A stretch of DNA of 12,613 nt from Bacteroidales bacterium (GTDB taxonomy: Bacteria; Bacteroidota; Bacteroidia; Bacteroidales; P3), in the NCBI GenBank assembly GCA_017545365.1, contig JAFWOP010000146.1, positions 1 to 12,613 of the forward strand. The letters are read 5' to 3'. Below the pieces are notes generated by a model. That model ran no database searches, was not told the DNA's origin, and was given only the letters and a program-made list of their open reading frames with translations. This document shows, one piece after another, positions 6,152 to 12,613 of this stretch; position 1 is the first letter of the stretch, and each line of letters opens with the position of its first letter. The position numbers and the translations under genes are program-made.

Positions 6152-6943
6152 ATGTTAGGCGCAATTATCGGAGATATTGTAGGGTCGCGCTTCGAGTTCG
6201 ACGAGAAACCCACTGAAGGGTTCGAACTCTTCACAGAAGACTGTGACTTCACCGACGATACCATTTGTACCGTCGCCATTGCTGATGCCATTCTCAACGA
6301 ACAACCCTACAAGGAGACGCTCGTGGAATGGTGCCAACGCTACCCCAACCCCAAAGGCGGCTACGGAGGCATGTTCCTGCACTGGCTCGAAGAGCGCAAC
6401 CACCTGCCGCAGGCATCCTATGGCAACGGGTCGGCAATGCGCGTCAGCCCCGTGGGATGGCTCTTCAACGACTATGAAGAAGTGCAACGGCAAGCCAAGC
6501 AGAGCGCTGAGGTGAGCCACTGCCACCAAGAAGGCATCCGCGGTGCACAATGCATCGCCACCGTTATCTACTGGCTTCGCACCTGCCGACTGACGAAGGA
6601 CGAGATAGAAAGTGCTGTGGCACGCAACTTCCAATACCAGCTGCCACCGCTGCGCGACATCTTCCGCATCGGTTCCAACGGACACTTCGACTCCACCTGT
6701 CAGGAGACTGTGCCCTGGGCGCTGCGCTGCTTCCTCGATGCCGAGGACTTCGAGGGAACACTTCGCAATGCCATCATGGCGCAGGGCGACACCGACACCA
6801 AAGGTGCCATCGCCTGTTCCGTCGCCGAGGCCTGCTACGAAATCCCCGATGCCATCGCCGACCGTGCCCTTGAGTTCCTGCCCGTCGACATGCTCACCAT
6901 CGTCGAGCAGTTCTACGACCGCGTGCAGCAAAACATTGAGTAG
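6152..6943 (+). CDS. ADP-ribosylglycohydrolase family protein
   Basis: This 263-aa protein, normal length for the family, shows the DraG/ARH fold landmarks: the opening LGAIIGDIVGSRFEF, a metal-binding FTDDT (about residues 33-37), YGNGSAMRVSPVGW (about 90-103) and a C-terminal metal site QGDTDTKGAIACSVAEA. The aspartate sets for the two magnesium ions appear intact. Members remove ADP-ribose from arginine (DraG), other residues or small molecules in the cytoplasm; no ADP-ribosyltransferase partner is in the window, so the substrate is unknown. There is no signal peptide. It lies 112 bp after tRNA-Arg with no clear TAnnTTTG promoter between, so read-through from the tRNA promoters is possible. 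A long open frame on the opposite strand is a codon-bias shadow. Confidence 0.9.
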   Translation: MLGAIIGDIVGSRFEFDEKPTEGFELFTEDCDFTDDTICTVAIADAILNEQPYKETLVEWCQRYPNPKGGYGGMFLHWLEERNHLPQASYGNGSAMRVSPVGWLFNDYEEVQRQAKQSAEVSHCHQEGIRGAQCIATVIYWLRTCRLTKDEIESAVARNFQYQLPPLRDIFRIGSNGHFDSTCQETVPWALRCFLDAEDFEGTLRNAIMAQGDTDTKGAIACSVAEACYEIPDAIADRALEFLPVDMLTIVEQFYDRVQQNIE

Positions 6944-6997
6944 CCCACCTGCAAACGGCAACCATCACAAGTTACCTTCGCTGGCTGTTATAGGAAA

Positions 6998-7048
6998 AAA
7001 ATGCAATGATACAAAGGTGCATTACGCAAATTTGTATCATTGCATTTT
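6998..7048. terminator. Bidirectional terminator hairpin, perfect 18-bp arms
   Basis: The arms AAAATGCAATGATACAAA (6998-7015) and 7031-7048 are exact reverse complements around a 15-nt loop, with an A-run on the left and CTTTTTG on the right. This symmetric layout can end transcription from both strands and lies 54 bp after the ADP-ribosylglycohydrolase stop, between convergent genes. Confidence 0.8.
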
Positions 7049-7150
7049 CTTTTTGTCCTGCAAGCCTTTCACGCTTTTAATACGCCATTCCTTTCACTTT
7101 AATCCCTTAGAATCATCTTTTATATCTCTAGGGAAGAGAGGAAGGAAGGA

Positions 7151-7166
7151 CGCAGGCGCGCCTGCG
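7151..7166. repeat. Perfect 16-bp palindrome CGCAGGCGCGCCTGCG
   Basis: A GC-only palindrome is flanked by GGAAGGA on the left and CCCCTCCC on the right, extending the symmetry imperfectly. In the gap between convergent genes it resembles a REP-like element or a further 3'-end structure for the minus-strand LRR gene. Confidence 0.5.
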
Positions 7167-7180
7167 CCCCTCCCGTCATC

Positions 7181-7209
7181 ATATCATTGTTTTGAGAGTT
7201 AAATGATAT
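7181..7209 (-). terminator. Hairpin just after the LRR gene stop
   Basis: ATATCATT (7181-7188) and AATGATAT (7202-7209) pair around a 13-nt loop, 3 nt past the stop codon of the 936-aa gene. There is no T-run in the transcript direction, so it may protect the mRNA end rather than terminate. Confidence 0.35.
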
Positions 7210-7212
7210 CGC

Positions 7213-7329
7213 TCACTTTACCACGAACTTATTCCCACCTTGTATATACACACCCTTGGGCAACCTGAAACTAGAACCTTGAATCTCGGAACTATTTGCC
7301 ACTCGTCGGCCCGAGAGGTCGTAGATGGC
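7213..7329 (-). repeat. Sorting-tail cassette, copy in the 936-aa gene
   Basis: The 3' end of this gene is closely similar to 10101-10214 at the nucleotide level, with 29 identical consecutive bases at 7301-7329 matching 10186-10214. It encodes the IYDLSGRRVANSS...VVK tail. Confidence 0.7.
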
Positions 7330-10023
7330 ATTGGAATCTACTTGTCTTATTTGCTGTAAATCAATATTTGTAATTAGTTGATCAACATCTTCTGAGGAGA
7401 TTCCGTATATAATCTCGTCATTTTTAAGATAGTTACCCAAGAAAGTATATTTCCATCCTATTGAGGTTTCTTCCACAGGAGGATAGGCAAGGTAGTTTAT
7501 CAGTTCTCCTTCGGAATACAAGCAACCAATCCCTTCCAATATCTTGTGTCCGCTACTTAGGACATATAGTTTCCTGTCAACACCATCCATAGTCTTCACA
7601 ACATCGATATTTTCAACGAAAACATCGCCTGCACCGAAAAATTCGCCTTTCTTCAGCGTGAAGTCGTAAATGAGGTATTCATCATCAACCTGTTCATAGG
7701 GTACCGTCGACTTGTCACCATAGAGTGCCTGGAACTCATCGGCATCAACAAAGATTCTTCCGCCTTCTTCTCTGATACCGAGGCTGTAGTCTTTGCCTGC
7801 TATGCGATTCGCCCTCATCGATCCTGGCTTAGCAGCGACGTCGTATTCCTCACGGGTAAGCGTGAGATATGTCTTCCCGTTCTTTTCAATACTATCCGAC
7901 AACGAATAGTGTATCTCTGCATTTGTATAACCTATCGGCATCGGATATGTCACCCTGTCATACACTCGTGAGTGGTATGTCCATGATGGGCTATTAGATA
8001 GCATGGCCGGCACATCCTTTTCTTCTGACTCAATGCCGACTATCAGCGCAAAGTTCTTCCATGGCTCCGTTTCCTGATAGCTATGCAATGCCGAGTCAGG
8101 AACATGCAAGACTGCCGTCTCAAACGGTACACCTTGGAATGTCTGTTGATCACAATAGGGCGCTGCTGTGGCATAACAATATACATCCTCAACCGAATGA
8201 CAATATCCAAATGTATCATAGTACATAAACTTAAGCCCCGAACCCAATGAAATAGTTTTCAACGCAGTACAGCCAGCGAATGCCGACTGTTCAATATCCC
8301 AAACATTATCAGGAATAGAAACAGAAGACAGAGAACTACATTCAGCAAAGGCTGACCCACCTATCGAAATTAATGTTTTTGGTAACTTTATGGAACATAA
8401 TGAGGAGCATCTATAGAAAGCAGCAGCATAGATACTCGTCAGCTGATCAGGCAAAGTGACCTTGTTCAGACTGGAACAGTCAGCAAACGTATAACTCTTG
8501 ATGATATCAACACTATCCGGAACAACTACCGACTGCAAAGACCTGCACCCATAGAAAGCCCTATCTTCGATAACGGTCACACTCTGAGGAATGTCTACGC
8601 TTTCCAAACTCTCACAAGCACGGCAAAACTCATAGGGAATCACTTCAACACCCTGAGGTATAACCAATGATTCTAATGCCCTGCATTCTGCAAAAGCACA
8701 CTTTTCAATTCTCTGCAGACCTTCGTGCAACTGAATGTTCTTGAGGCTGGAACAAGTCATGAATGCTCCATACCCTATCACTTTTACAGTTGGTGGCAAC
8801 ACGATATCGGTTAATCTTTCACAACTGTTAAAAGCCCCTTCGCCAATTTCCTCAAGTGTGTTGTTGAGGGTCAAGGTCTTCATACTATTACAACCACTGA
8901 AAACGTATTCCCCTATCTTTGTCAAACCATCAGGAATCACTACTTCTTCCAAGCCAAAACACATCGAAAAAGCTTTTTTCCCGATTGTCCTGATACTCTT
9001 AGGAAATACCAAAGACCGTAAGTATTCACAATGAGCAAAAGCGGTTTCACCAATGGTCGTCAAACCTTCAGAGAAAGATACTGAGCGTAGAGCATAACAA
9101 GATCTGAAAGCATTCTTAGGAATGACTTTCAGGCCCTCCCCTATAACAATCTCTATGACTTGCGACGAAGAGAAGGATTCCTCGCCCAGCGAAGTCAATG
9201 AGTTGGGAAGCTCTAGTCGCTTCACGAAGCCACAGTCGAAGAAGGCTTTGTCCCCTATCGTCTCCAAACCCTCATGCAAAATAATGCCATTCAAACACGA
9301 ACAAGACATGAATGCCTGGTTACCGATAGTTGTAACGCTAGACGGGATTTCCACGGCGCTTAAGGACCCGCATTTGATAAATGCGTCATCCTCTATTACC
9401 TGCACCCCCTCAGGAATAGCAATTGCACTTAATTCCGAGCAATGCGAGAATGCTCCTTTGGCTATTTTCATCAGCCCTTTTCCAAGAACCACGTTCCGTA
9501 GGTTCACACAATTCGAAAAGGCATAATCTTTTAACTGACTGACAGAATCAGGAATCACTACTTTCCTCAGATTTCTACATTCTGCAAAAGCATAGATACC
9601 GATAGTCTTCAGATTCTCCCCTAATGTAACTTTAACCAATTGGTCGCAATGGCTGAAAGCATATCCTCCAATACTTAACACACCGTTCGGAATATTGACC
9701 TCTCTCAAGGTAGTACATTTTTGGAAAGATGAACTGCCAATTCGTTCTATTTGTTTGCCTATCTTAACTGATGATAGAGCATCGCAGTTATAAAAGGCTT
9801 CATCGCCTACTGAAGTAACATGATATGTCTTACCTTCTATAACGATAGAGTCGGGGATAACAACAGAACCTGTATAGGGAGAGTCTCCAGCCACAACCTC
9901 TGCTGTCATCGTATTGGTGTTGATTTCATAAAAGATTTCATCATGACAAATTGTCTGTGCCCATATTGCCTGACAACTCATTCCAGAAAGCAACACAGCA
10001 TAAAAAAGAATCATTCTTCTCAT
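7213..10023 (-). CDS. BspA-type LRR_5 surface/secreted protein with T9SS-like tail
   Basis: This 936-aa protein has an N-terminal signal sequence (about 1-23, ending IWAQ), a short beta-rich lead-in, then about 24 tandem LRR_5 repeats (about 60-611) of 23 residues with consensus LxxVxIPxxVxxIGxxAFxxCxxL. Repeat 11 is one residue short. IP-type repeats often alternate with LG/LH-type repeats, implying a 46-residue double unit. A cap of the form VPDSALHSYQ...PWKNF follows (about 640-660), then a globular domain (about 670-895) resembling the neighbouring 295-aa protein, then a tail beginning AIYDLSGRRVANSS and ending in VVK, like T9SS type A sorting tails. BspA-like LRR proteins mediate adhesion to host matrix or other bacteria; ligand unknown. 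A hand-counted line has about 42% GC, lower than the plus-strand genes. ATG at 10023 is supported by the -7 element at 10073-10080. Confidence 0.88.
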   Translation of the reverse strand: MRRMILFYAVLLSGMSCQAIWAQTICHDEIFYEINTNTMTAEVVAGDSPYTGSVVIPDSIVIEGKTYHVTSVGDEAFYNCDALSSVKIGKQIERIGSSSFQKCTTLREVNIPNGVLSIGGYAFSHCDQLVKVTLGENLKTIGIYAFAECRNLRKVVIPDSVSQLKDYAFSNCVNLRNVVLGKGLMKIAKGAFSHCSELSAIAIPEGVQVIEDDAFIKCGSLSAVEIPSSVTTIGNQAFMSCSCLNGIILHEGLETIGDKAFFDCGFVKRLELPNSLTSLGEESFSSSQVIEIVIGEGLKVIPKNAFRSCYALRSVSFSEGLTTIGETAFAHCEYLRSLVFPKSIRTIGKKAFSMCFGLEEVVIPDGLTKIGEYVFSGCNSMKTLTLNNTLEEIGEGAFNSCERLTDIVLPPTVKVIGYGAFMTCSSLKNIQLHEGLQRIEKCAFAECRALESLVIPQGVEVIPYEFCRACESLESVDIPQSVTVIEDRAFYGCRSLQSVVVPDSVDIIKSYTFADCSSLNKVTLPDQLTSIYAAAFYRCSSLCSIKLPKTLISIGGSAFAECSSLSSVSIPDNVWDIEQSAFAGCTALKTISLGSGLKFMYYDTFGYCHSVEDVYCYATAAPYCDQQTFQGVPFETAVLHVPDSALHSYQETEPWKNFALIVGIESEEKDVPAMLSNSPSWTYHSRVYDRVTYPMPIGYTNAEIHYSLSDSIEKNGKTYLTLTREEYDVAAKPGSMRANRIAGKDYSLGIREEGGRIFVDADEFQALYGDKSTVPYEQVDDEYLIYDFTLKKGEFFGAGDVFVENIDVVKTMDGVDRKLYVLSSGHKILEGIGCLYSEGELINYLAYPPVEETSIGWKYTFLGNYLKNDEIIYGISSEDVDQLITNIDLQQIRQVDSNAIYDLSGRRVANSSEIQGSSFRLPKGVYIQGGNKFVVK

Positions 10024-10072
10024 AGTCTTTGTCCTTTTACTATTATCGTTTAATATGATTTTTATTGGTATG

Positions 10073-10080
10073 CAAAGATA
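10073..10080 (-). promoter_or_regulatory. -7 element TATCTTTG for the 936-aa LRR gene
   Basis: On the minus strand this reads TATCTTTG, matching TAnnTTTG, 50 bp before the start codon in the 77-bp gap between the two genes. No clear TTTG box lies 19-21 bp upstream, where the preceding gene's stop codon is. Confidence 0.5.
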
Positions 10081-10100
10081 AGCATAAACGAAGGTTGCGC

Positions 10101-10214
10101 TTACTTTACCACGACCTTCTTCCCGTTTTGTATATATACCCCCTTGGGAAGTTTGTTAGAACCTTGAAACTCGGAACTATTTGCGACTCGTCGGCCCGAG
10201 AGGTCGTAGATGGC
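10101..10214 (-). repeat. Sorting-tail cassette, copy in the 295-aa gene
   Basis: This is the counterpart of 7213-7329; see the identical 29-bp run at 10186-10214. The tail of the third gene (11665-11770) has the same design (IYDINGRQL...VVVK) but is strongly diverged in DNA. Confidence 0.7.
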
Positions 10215-10988
10215 GGTTTCGGATGAACGGTAGCGCTTCTGCGATACGATGCCTGTGACGGGATTCGCATTGAAATCAGTGTTACTGAAAATGCATTCCC
10301 CATCCTCATAGCAGGCAAGGAATTGTCGTCTCTCTATCAGCCAGTGACCATTGGAATACCTATAGCCTGTTCCCGTAGCGTTGTAAAACGGGCCGTAAAC
10401 ACCTTCATTACGATTTCCTATACCGCGTATCCAGACATCCATGATGTAATCAGGATCTGCAGGATAGAATTGGGACCCATTGTCTTTATAGCTAAAAGAA
10501 AGGCGCTCGAAGTAACGGTCTCCCACCTGTATGGTGTCTTTCGATTTCACATACAGCAAAGGATTATCAGGATTTCCCGAGAACTGGTTGGAATAGGGCG
10601 TGTTCTTGTCGCCGACCTCCAAATCAAAATTATAACTCACATGAGAACCACCTCCTTCGTTATAGATGTAGTATAAACCGCGCCTCTCGCCGATAGTGGC
10701 TATCAGATAGGTGGTGTCGCGATAGGAGTCGGTGTAGTACAGTTTCTTATACGTGTCTTTGCCCCTTACAGTATCTCCCATCACAGTAAAATACGACTGC
10801 AAATACAATTCCTTTTCCTCCCAATTACCCAATGCAAAAGCGTCATGATCGGGATTTGTGCATTCAGACTCTGTAACATGGTGCTTATACACCCACTGCT
10901 TACCGTCTTTCAGATAGGTGCCGTAAATCTCTTGTGCCACCAGCAGCTGTGGCAGCAGCAATATTGCGAATAGTAGAACTTTCTTCAT
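10101..10988 (-). CDS. Secreted protein of unknown function with T9SS-like tail
   Basis: This 295-aa protein has a signal peptide (residues 1-19, MKKVLLFAILL...LLVAQ). The mature part is beta-rich with many Trp/Tyr/Gly; phrases such as YNFDLEVGDKN, WIRGIGNRNEGVYGPF and LACYEDGECIF recur in the same order, in diverged form, in the post-LRR domain of the 936-aa protein (YDFTLKKGEFF, LEGIGCLYSEGEL, NDEIIYG). I recognise this as a common secreted Bacteroidetes domain without a known function. The end, AIYDLSGRRVANSS...KKVVVK, resembles a T9SS type A sorting tail, so surface display or release is expected. ATG at 10988 is chosen over an in-frame GTG at 10997 because it begins the signal peptide exactly. 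It has its own promoter at 11036-11066 and is followed at 77 bp by the LRR gene. Confidence 0.8.
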   Translation of the reverse strand: MKKVLLFAILLLPQLLVAQEIYGTYLKDGKQWVYKHHVTESECTNPDHDAFALGNWEEKELYLQSYFTVMGDTVRGKDTYKKLYYTDSYRDTTYLIATIGERRGLYYIYNEGGGSHVSYNFDLEVGDKNTPYSNQFSGNPDNPLLYVKSKDTIQVGDRYFERLSFSYKDNGSQFYPADPDYIMDVWIRGIGNRNEGVYGPFYNATGTGYRYSNGHWLIERRQFLACYEDGECIFSNTDFNANPVTGIVSQKRYRSSETAIYDLSGRRVANSSEFQGSNKLPKGVYIQNGKKVVVK

Positions 10989-11035
10989 AGCGAACACCTT
11001 TTATTATATTAATTACAAAGTTTCTTTTTCCGCTG

Positions 11036-11066
11036 CAAATTTAAGTATTAATGATGAAAAAACCAA
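11036..11066 (-). promoter_or_regulatory. Promoter of the 295-aa secreted protein gene
   Basis: On the minus strand TTGG (11066-11063), a 19-bp spacer and TAAATTTG (11043-11036) fit the Bacteroidetes consensus. The leader would be about 40 nt to the ATG at 10988. Confidence 0.65.
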
Positions 11067-11261
11067 GGAAATCACTTAACAACTACTTAACAGTTTTGGT
11101 TGACGCCCGTTTTGTCACATAGAGAAAAATGGAAGAAATGCGTCATAATTCCCGATGAAATGGGCGATTTTTGTATTCATTCGTGTGATTTGTGTTCGAA
11201 AAAAAAGAATCCCAGATGTTCTGCTACACATGCTACAATTGCATCACATGTTTCCATATCG

Positions 11262-11525
11262 CCCAAAAGCAATGCTTTTCACCTCTAAAAGCATTACTCC
11301 CAGACTCCAAAAGCATTGCTTTCAGACTGTCAGAACAATGCTCTTGGCCTCCAAAAGCAATGCTCCTTGCCTCCGAAAGCAATGCTTTGGGCGTTACGGA
11401 GCAATGCTTTGGAGGTTACAGAGCTATGTTCTGTATGGAACGGAGCTATGTTCTGTATGGTACGGAGCTATGCTCTGTATGGCACGGAGCTATGCTCTGT
11501 ATAGTTTGGAGCAGTGCTCTAGATG
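11262..11525. repeat. Array of twelve palindromic units at exactly 22-bp spacing
   Basis: The centres of the near-palindromic core GCWATGC fall at 11272, 11294, 11316, 11338, 11360, 11382, 11404, 11426, 11448, 11470, 11492 and 11514, with no phase slip. Core sequences in order are GCAATGC, GCATTAC, GCATTGC, ACAATGC, GCAATGC (three times), GCTATGT (twice), GCTATGC (twice) and GCAGTGC. Units 1-6 are of the CTCCAAAAGCAATGCT type; units 7-12 are of the GGAGCTATGCTCTGTATGG type. Flanks change from CCTCC on the left to GGAGG on the right, so the two halves are roughly mirror images and could fold together (for example 11347-11365 with 11398-11418, one mismatch and one bulge). There are no spacers, so it is not CRISPR. 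A degenerate thirteenth unit may lie near 11536. Confidence 0.85.
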
Positions 11526-11572
11526 GACACATGCGTTGTCGTCGTTGATGAAACAATTTGTACCAACAGAAA

Positions 11573-11606
11573 GCCCTCTGCACAACACGACGGTTGGGCA
11601 GGGGGC
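11573..11606. repeat. GC-rich inverted repeat
   Basis: GCCCTCTGC (11573-11581) pairs with GCAGGGGGC (11598-11606) with one G-T wobble around a 16-nt loop. It lies beyond the end of the right-edge LRR gene; its role is unclear. Confidence 0.3.
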
Positions 11607-11630
11607 ATGCTTTGCTAAAACCTATTTATG

Positions 11631-11647
11631 ACTTCTTCGAAAGAAGT
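11631..11647 (-). terminator. Candidate terminator hairpin of the right-edge LRR gene
   Basis: ACTTCTT-CGA-AAGAAGT (perfect 7-bp arms, 3-nt loop) lies 17 bp after the stop codon. In the minus direction a TTTT run follows about 9 nt later, so the U-tract is displaced and terminator function is only plausible. Confidence 0.4.
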
Positions 11648-11664
11648 GATGGCGGCGCCGGGGT

Positions 11665-12613
11665 TTATTTTACAACCACCTTGCGAGTCTCGCCATTGCT
11701 CATCTTCACGACGTTCAGGCCCTTCTGCATGGCAGGCAGCTGGCGACCATTGATGTCGTAGATGCCCTTCAATGTGACCTGTTCTGTAGCCTGCTGGATG
11801 TTGGCAGTCTCGATGTTGTCCATTTCCGAGATCTTACCGAACTCCTTCCAGACGTCAGCACTCTGATAGGCGCTCTTCGAACCCGTAGGAACCACAAGGC
11901 TTATTTTGGATAAATCCAGCTGATAGAACACGTTGGTGCCTAGGGTGGCAGGTTTTGCAGGAGCGGCGTAAACGGTCTTCAGGTTTTTGCAGGCTGCGAA
12001 AGCCAGCTTCTCGATGCTGGTGACGCCCTTGCCGATATAGACTGTTTCGACACCCGCTTTGGAGAAGGCTTTATTGCCGATGGTCTTCACGTGGTCGGGC
12101 ACGGTGATGCTCTTCAGTGCCGAGCAGGAGGCGAACATCTCGTCCCCGATGGTAGTCAGGCCCTTGCCAATCGTTGCCGATGCAAGTTCACTGCATGACA
12201 TGAAGGCGGCTCTGCCTACAGTGGTCACCTTGTCGGGAATGGCAATCCAGGTGATCGATGTGGCCGAGAAAGCACACTCGCCTATCTCAACAAGACTTTC
12301 AGGCAATTGCATGCCGGTGAGTTTATCACACGAGTCAAAAGCATAGGCCATGATTTTTTCGACACTTTTACCCAAGACTACCTTCTTCATGTTCCTCGAC
12401 TGATAGAACGATTTCTCGTCGAGCGTCTTCACGTTGTTGCCGAGAGTGACCGATGTGATTCTCGAGTTATTGCCAAAAGCCCATTGGGAGACACCCGTCA
12501 CCTTATAGGTAACGCCTTCGTAAACCACTTCATCGGGAACGACGATGTCGCCCTCGTAGTTCACAGAAGAAGCGTATTCTGAATACTTAGCCACCCAAAC
12601 CTCGTTGGCCGAC
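11665..12613 (-). CDS. BspA-type LRR_5 protein, C-terminal part (5' end beyond right edge)
   Basis: The frame is open from the window edge (first full codon at 12612-12610, SANEVWVAKYSEY) to a stop at 11667-11665, so the N-terminus and signal peptide are outside; a GTG at 12594 is not a credible start. The visible part has a lead-in YEGDIVVPDEVVYEGVTYKV, seven full LRR_5 repeats (two lack one residue where Cys is replaced: FSATSI and FSKAGV), a cap with VVPTGSKSAYQSADVWKEF and a tail IYDINGRQL...KVVVK of the T9SS type A style. It is a paralogue in architecture of the 936-aa protein but lacks its post-LRR domain and is GC-richer (33 of 60 in one hand-counted line), so it was probably not a recent duplicate. 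Confidence 0.88.
   Translation of the reverse strand, partial: SANEVWVAKYSEYASSVNYEGDIVVPDEVVYEGVTYKVTGVSQWAFGNNSRITSVTLGNNVKTLDEKSFYQSRNMKKVVLGKSVEKIMAYAFDSCDKLTGMQLPESLVEIGECAFSATSITWIAIPDKVTTVGRAAFMSCSELASATIGKGLTTIGDEMFASCSALKSITVPDHVKTIGNKAFSKAGVETVYIGKGVTSIEKLAFAACKNLKTVYAAPAKPATLGTNVFYQLDLSKISLVVPTGSKSAYQSADVWKEFGKISEMDNIETANIQQATEQVTLKGIYDINGRQLPAMQKGLNVVKMSNGETRKVVVK

Larger units (their letters stand above)
10989..11664. other. 676-bp intergenic region with promoter, 22-bp array and hairpins
   Basis: It holds the minus-strand promoter of the 295-aa gene (11036-11066), about 160 bp where I see nothing (11100-11260), the 22-bp palindromic array (11262-11525) and two hairpins near the end of the flanking LRR gene. 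Plus-strand open frames here are open in all three frames across the array because its unit length is not a multiple of three, so they do not argue for coding. Confidence 0.7.

Noticed and set aside
6155..6961. 268-codon minus-strand frame opposite the ADP-ribosylglycohydrolase gene
   Set aside because: The plus-strand frame has full family motifs. The antisense frame has a low-complexity Val/Gly/Asp composition typical of an antisense shadow of GC-rich coding DNA.
11222..11238. Two GCTACA words near the array, similar to the heptamers at 182-281
   Set aside because: There are only two copies, 9 bp apart, with differing last bases, in a stretch without a matching promoter; chance is likely.
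11262..11525. CRISPR array
   Set aside because: The units are contiguous with no unique spacers, have degenerate sequence, and no cas genes are present.
11155..11631. Plus-strand open frames of 62-158 codons over the 22-bp array
   Set aside because: All three frames are open because the unit lacks stop codons and 22 is not a multiple of 3. There is no promoter, signal or domain, and the peptides are simple cyclic translations of the repeat.

Overview
This 12.6 kb window looks like chromosomal DNA from a Prevotella-like member of the Bacteroidales. Four things point there. Several promoters match the Bacteroidetes sigma factor pattern TTTG-N19/20-TAnnTTTG. Shine-Dalgarno sequences are scarce. 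There are BspA-type leucine-rich-repeat (LRR_5) proteins whose C-termini resemble type IX secretion (T9SS) sorting tails. The tRNA lacks an encoded CCA. Species cannot be fixed by reading alone.

Left part (1-2043): the first codons of a nitroreductase-like gene run off the left edge on the minus strand. A set of helically spaced GCTACAT heptamers follows, and then a complete hipBA-type toxin-antitoxin operon on the minus strand. Its XRE antitoxin and HipA kinase are 3 bp apart. Both genes carry a copy of the same 60-bp palindromic element in the same reading frame.

Middle part (2165-6943): on the plus strand are a secreted C39-like (papain-fold) cysteine peptidase, a TonB-dependent-receptor-type outer-membrane beta-barrel with a different palindromic element inserted in a predicted surface loop, and a 348-bp intergenic stretch. 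That stretch holds a very long inverted repeat and two tandem promoters. tRNA-Arg(CCU) and an ADP-ribosylglycohydrolase follow. A perfect 18-bp-arm hairpin lies where this block meets the convergent right block.

Right part (7213-12613): three minus-strand genes encode secreted proteins. The first is a 936-aa protein with about 24 LRR_5 repeats, a post-LRR domain and a T9SS-like tail. The second is a 295-aa protein that resembles that post-LRR domain plus tail standing alone. The third is a second LRR_5 protein cut by the right edge. Between the last two lies a non-coding array of twelve palindromic units at exactly 22-bp spacing. The first two genes are visibly AT-richer than the rest (about 42% GC in a hand-counted line of the 936-aa gene, against about 55-62% in lines of the beta-barrel, ADP-ribosylglycohydrolase and right-edge LRR genes).

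The recurring theme is small palindromic and repeat elements sitting inside and between genes, including inside a toxin, its antitoxin and a receptor loop. I do not see a clear new multi-gene system. The strongest unexplained signals are the 22-bp phased array, the matched in-frame elements in hipB and hipA, and the GCTACAT phased sites.
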